Source: CBDEGU01 sp965238045
GTDB taxonomy: Bacteria > Acidobacteriota > Terriglobia > Bryobacterales > UBA6623
Direction of reading: 5' to 3'
Length of the DNA stretch: 64,000 nt
Assembly (NCBI GenBank): GCA_965238045.1
Contig: CBDEGU010000010.1
Span: forward strand, 682,001 to 746,000
Positions within the stretch are counted from its first letter, which is position 1, and every line of letters starts with the position of its first letter. Made by a program: the position numbers and the translations under genes. Of the stretch, positions 61,289 to 64,000 are shown in pieces. The notes under the pieces were generated by a model. That model ran no database searches and was not told the DNA's origin. It saw only the letters and a program-made list of their open reading frames with translations.

Positions 61289-61388
61289 CTGGTTTGGCGG
61301 TGTCGATTGCGTTCAACTTCAGCATTTCGGAGAGTCGGGCCTGGAGGGCGGTGTTGCTCCTGACAAGTCGGCCAGCGCATACCGGGCC

Positions 61389-61428
61389 GATCGATCGACG
61401 CTACGCCGTTAGGCAGGATCTATCTGGC
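61389..61428 (+). repeat. 40-bp repeated phrase, second copy
   Basis: ACGCTACGCCGTTAGGCAGG, then ATCTATCTGGCATAATTGA, between the PIN-like gene and the nuclease-like gene and about 295 bp before the latter. A further TTAGGC, with an inverted GCCTAA seven bases away, lies at 61666-61684. The rest of 61289-61722 holds no gene. Confidence 0.65.
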
Positions 61429-61722
61429 ATAATTGACAAACGTGCTGAACTGCGGCGGTTGAGCGATTGATCAGCGGCCCTTCGACAGTTTGCGCAAAGC
61501 CGTCTCCAGCGAGAGCGGTGGGACTATCCGGAGCGACCGGCCGGCCGGAAACTGGGGGGAGTTATGGAACGCGCTGGAAGTCATTACAAACAAAGTGGTT
61601 GCCGCCTGGTTTGATGTCGGCGACTTCGTCCTAGGCCGACCGGGACCAGTTTTATCTAGGTCAGCCTAAACAAGAGTTAGGCGCTCGACAATATTGGCGT
61701 GCAGGGAGCGGTAAGAATACAA

Positions 61723-62949
61723 ATGAATCCCTTTAGCAAGAGTGATTCTTACGACACATTCTTAGACCACCGCAAACAGGTCGTTGATGAAATTCGTTCA
61801 CTCGATAACGAATATGTCTTGAAGGTGGCGCTGACCGAACTGGAGGACTACTACCTCGACAAGGTGCAGATAGATCCGTTGGTCCTGCATGCTGACCAAT
61901 GCTACATCGAGACTCAGGAACCTACTCAGATTGACGTGAGCCGCGACTTTCGACGAATGGTCCCCCACGGCGGCGAGCGAGCTATCGTGCAAGGCACACG
62001 CTTGGAGGTCTGTATTCCGTTTGAGGGCGATGCTAGTCTCTGGAAAGTGCGACCGTCTACTTTCAGCACTGGCGGATATCCCGACATTGAGATCAAGGCC
62101 AACCATGTTTACATCGAATTTTCGTTTCCAGACGATTCCGTAGATCCTCAGCGACTTCGATCTGAGATCGACCGGCAGGTCGAATCGTTGACAGACTCAG
62201 TAGGATACTTGGCAAATGACGTGTCCAAGCACAACACCACAGGAGAGCGTGAGGTCAGAGCGGCTATCGAACGAAAGCGCGACTTGGCGAAATCGACGGT
62301 GAGTGCAGTCGCCTCCCTGGGTATCCCTATCAAGCGAAGAGACGAACCCGCTACGTTTACGGTCCCGGTCAAGAGGCGGAAGAATCCAGCGAAGCCGCTA
62401 GCCAAGCAAGAACCCTACGAACCCGCGCCAGTTCTCGACGAAAAGGAATACCAGCACATCCTTAAAGTCCTTCGGGGTACGGCGCTTGTTATTGAGAGAA
62501 GTCCACGAGCTTTCGTGACCTTGGACGAAGAAGCCATCAGAACCCACTTTCTCATTCAACTCAATGGGCACTACGAAGGCAGCGCCACGGGCGAGACGTT
62601 CAACGTTTCAGGCAAGACTGACATTCTCATCCGTGTGGAAAACAAAAACATCTTCATTGCCGAATGCAAGTTCTGGAAAGGACCAAAGGCCTTCGATGGC
62701 GCAGTCACGCAACTGCTCGGATATCTGTCATGGCGTGACACGAAAGTGGCGTTGCTCGTTTTCAATAAGACAAAGAATTCGACGGAGGTCCGAAGTAAAA
62801 TGCACGAGGCAATGGAAGCAAGGGTCGAACACAGGCGAACTGTAAACCATGAGCAAGCTGGCGACTCTCGCTACGTGTTTTCTATGCCCGGCGATGAAGG
62901 TGGAGAGCTTACTGTTACGACACAAGTCTATGATGTGCCCGATGCGTAA
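61723..62949 (+). CDS. PD-(D/E)xK nuclease-like protein
   Basis: About 408 residues from the ATG at 61723 (an upstream GTG at 61699 adds eight). The N-terminal 180 residues are unrecognised (NEYVLKVALTELEDYYLDKVQIDPL; EIKANHVYIEFSFPDDSVDPQRLRSEIDRQVESL). A basic linker (PIKRRDEPATFTVPVKRRKNPAKPLAKQ) leads to the C-terminal domain. There, FNVSGKTDILIRVENKNIFIAECKFWKGPKAFDGAVTQLLGYLSWRDTKVALLVFNKTKN shows the D...ExK core of a restriction-endonuclease-like fold (Asp in GKTDI, Glu and Lys in AECKFW) with the typical following helix. Such proteins often act in defence against phage. It follows the PIN-like gene and is the last gene of the accessory region. Confidence 0.78.
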   Translation: MNPFSKSDSYDTFLDHRKQVVDEIRSLDNEYVLKVALTELEDYYLDKVQIDPLVLHADQCYIETQEPTQIDVSRDFRRMVPHGGERAIVQGTRLEVCIPFEGDASLWKVRPSTFSTGGYPDIEIKANHVYIEFSFPDDSVDPQRLRSEIDRQVESLTDSVGYLANDVSKHNTTGEREVRAAIERKRDLAKSTVSAVASLGIPIKRRDEPATFTVPVKRRKNPAKPLAKQEPYEPAPVLDEKEYQHILKVLRGTALVIERSPRAFVTLDEEAIRTHFLIQLNGHYEGSATGETFNVSGKTDILIRVENKNIFIAECKFWKGPKAFDGAVTQLLGYLSWRDTKVALLVFNKTKNSTEVRSKMHEAMEARVEHRRTVNHEQAGDSRYVFSMPGDEGGELTVTTQVYDVPDA

Positions 62950-62961
62950 TCCTGAGCCAGT

Positions 62962-63050
62962 GGCTAACACGTGGCTGAACAAGTCAGTCCTCCGTGTCAC
63001 ACGTCTTACATGCGCAGGGCACGCACCACCCCGGTTCACAGGTTAGCCAC
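62962..63050. other. Long-range inverted repeat after the nuclease-like gene
   Basis: GTGGCTAAC at 62962-62970 is the exact complement of GTTAGCCAC at 63042-63050, and an inner TGAAC/GTTCA pair also faces across the same loop. The layout of about 89 bp is reminiscent of integron attC sites, but the core does not fit the RYYYAAC consensus exactly. Function unknown. Confidence 0.4.
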
Positions 63051-63485
63051 GAGTCGTTGGCCTCGGGTGCTATCGCCAGGTACGTCCGTTCTTCCGAATC
63101 TACCCCGTTCAAGCCCGCCTTCGAAAAGCTCTCAAGTGAGGTCCTACCCAATTGGGGTCGCCCGTCAGGCAGTTCTCTGATAAAGGCTTTATTTTCGGGT
63201 TGGCTTTCCGCCAGTCATTCCAGACCTGCACTCCCTGCTTCAAAATGTCGAGATGTTCCTTGTTGGCCATGGCGATCAGTTTAGGTCCATGGTGTCAGGG
63301 ATCGGATGTCAGGGGCTCTTGCTTGGCACGTCAGTCTTCAGGTCACAAGTGAGCCAATCTAATGCCGCATGACCTGTTTGAGCTCCAGACGCTCGAGCGT
63401 GGAGAGGAAAAGCTGACGGAGGGTATGTTTCATCGCGGATCGGCTAGCGAATGAATGCCTTTTGGCGGGTGGCGAATCCGACCTG
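63051..63485. other. Intergenic region at the right edge of the accessory region
   Basis: 435 bp without a gene that I can support. No tRNA, strong promoter or repeat is visible. Confidence 0.55.
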
Positions 63486-64000
63486 CTAGTCGTCAAACAA
63501 CTCCCTATTCACTAGGTTCGGCGGACGCTTGCCCTCAAGGGCGATGATCACATTCTCCGCCGCCATGGCGCACATTTTCGTTCGTGTCACAATCGAAGCA
63601 CTGGCGATATGGGGCGCCAGCACTACGTTGTCCATTCCAAGCAATCTGGGCTCGACCGACGGCTCCCGCTCGAAAACATCCAACGCCGCGCCCGCTATCT
63701 GGCCGCTTTCCAGGGCATCGGCCAGCGCGGATTCATCGACCACTGGCCCGCGAGAGGTGTTGATCAAGATGGCCGTTTTTTTCATGCGTTCGAGCTGCCC
63801 GGCGCCGATCAGCTTGCGGGTTGCCGGCAGCAGCGGCACATGCAAGCTGATAAAGTCCGACTCGGCCAGAATCGTGTCCATGGAAACGTATTCCAAGCCC
63901 AACTCTTTCTCAATTGCCGGATCCGCGCGCGCCACGTCGTGGTAGAGAACGCGCATGTCGAACCCGAGCGCGCGCCGGGCCATGGTCTGGCCGATCCGCC
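63486..64000 (-). CDS. D-isomer-specific 2-hydroxyacid dehydrogenase, C-terminal part
   Basis: The visible 170 residues belong to the glyoxylate/hydroxypyruvate reductase and phosphoglycerate dehydrogenase family; the rest is beyond the window. GRIGQTMARRALGFDMRVLYHD is the end of the nucleotide-binding motif (GxGxxG...D). SDFISLHVPLLPATRKLIG, AILINTSRGPVVDESALADAL, with the catalytic Arg in NTSRG, and GAALDVFEREPSVEPRLLGMDNVVLAPHIASAS, with the Glu of FEREP and the His of PHIASA, complete the active site. No C-terminal ACT domain follows, which favours a glyoxylate- or hydroxypyruvate-reducing enzyme over full-length SerA. It marks the return to chromosomal genes. Confidence 0.92.
   Translation of the reverse strand, partial: RIGQTMARRALGFDMRVLYHDVARADPAIEKELGLEYVSMDTILAESDFISLHVPLLPATRKLIGAGQLERMKKTAILINTSRGPVVDESALADALESGQIAGAALDVFEREPSVEPRLLGMDNVVLAPHIASASIVTRTKMCAMAAENVIIALEGKRPPNLVNRELFDD

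Noticed and set aside
62962..63050. Firm call of an integron attC site
   Set aside because: Outer arms pair perfectly but the core deviates from RYYYAAC/GTTRRRY, spacing is atypical, and no integrase gene is visible.

Overview
The window looks like a high-GC Acidobacteriota chromosome, probably near Bryobacterales/Solibacterales. This is an inference from gene content: an Oar-like TonB receptor with a carboxypeptidase-regulatory N-terminus, several PQQ beta-propeller dehydrogenases, Tat-exported Gfo/Idh/MocA oxidoreductases, LolA-like secreted proteins, an Sm-like/glycine-zipper secreted protein and a CBM9-like protein. No rRNA is present to confirm it.

Bases 1-22,991 are ordinary chromosome rich in sugar metabolism. 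They hold a GalE fragment; an MFS/aldolase/enolase-superfamily cluster for an acid sugar, with a sialidase nearby; a cobalamin-binding protein; rpmB; a membrane glycosyltransferase; an HDAC-like deacetylase; a cytochrome-PQQ dehydrogenase; and two Gfo/Idh/MocA oxidoreductases. Bases 23,063-24,473 are debris: the 3' end of a group II intron and a tandem array of palindromic repeats. A TonB receptor with two frameshifts follows (24,475-27,956). Two more PQQ-propeller proteins and a five-heme cytochrome c (29,305-33,586) suggest periplasmic oxidation of alcohols or sugars feeding electrons to c-type cytochromes. Then come an MBL hydrolase and an Ldh-type oxidoreductase that diverge around a long perfect palindrome, tRNA-Asp, a DUF1015 protein and a LysR regulator.

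Bases 39,075-63,485 are an accessory region. Six IS1595-family copies (five nearly identical 1037-bp copies and one older 990-bp copy), all in one orientation, and two identical-length IS256-family copies (1448 bp) have inserted here. Every insertion has an 8-bp target duplication that I could read. Removing the insertions on paper restores the genes they broke: a matrixin-like metalloprotease cut in its signal peptide; a 37-residue ORF followed by a 740-residue fusion of a caspase-like peptidase and a Ser/Thr protein kinase; and a zinc-ribbon protein. The same region carries a truncated REP-type transposase, several repeat families, a tRNA-Ser 3'-end fragment that looks like an attachment site, a PIN-like protein and a PD-(D/E)xK nuclease-like protein.

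The most interesting content is the caspase-kinase gene with its small upstream ORF. It looks like a two-gene signalling or defence operon that a local IS burst has inactivated at three sites. Bases 63,486-64,000 return to the chromosome with a D-2-hydroxyacid dehydrogenase fragment.
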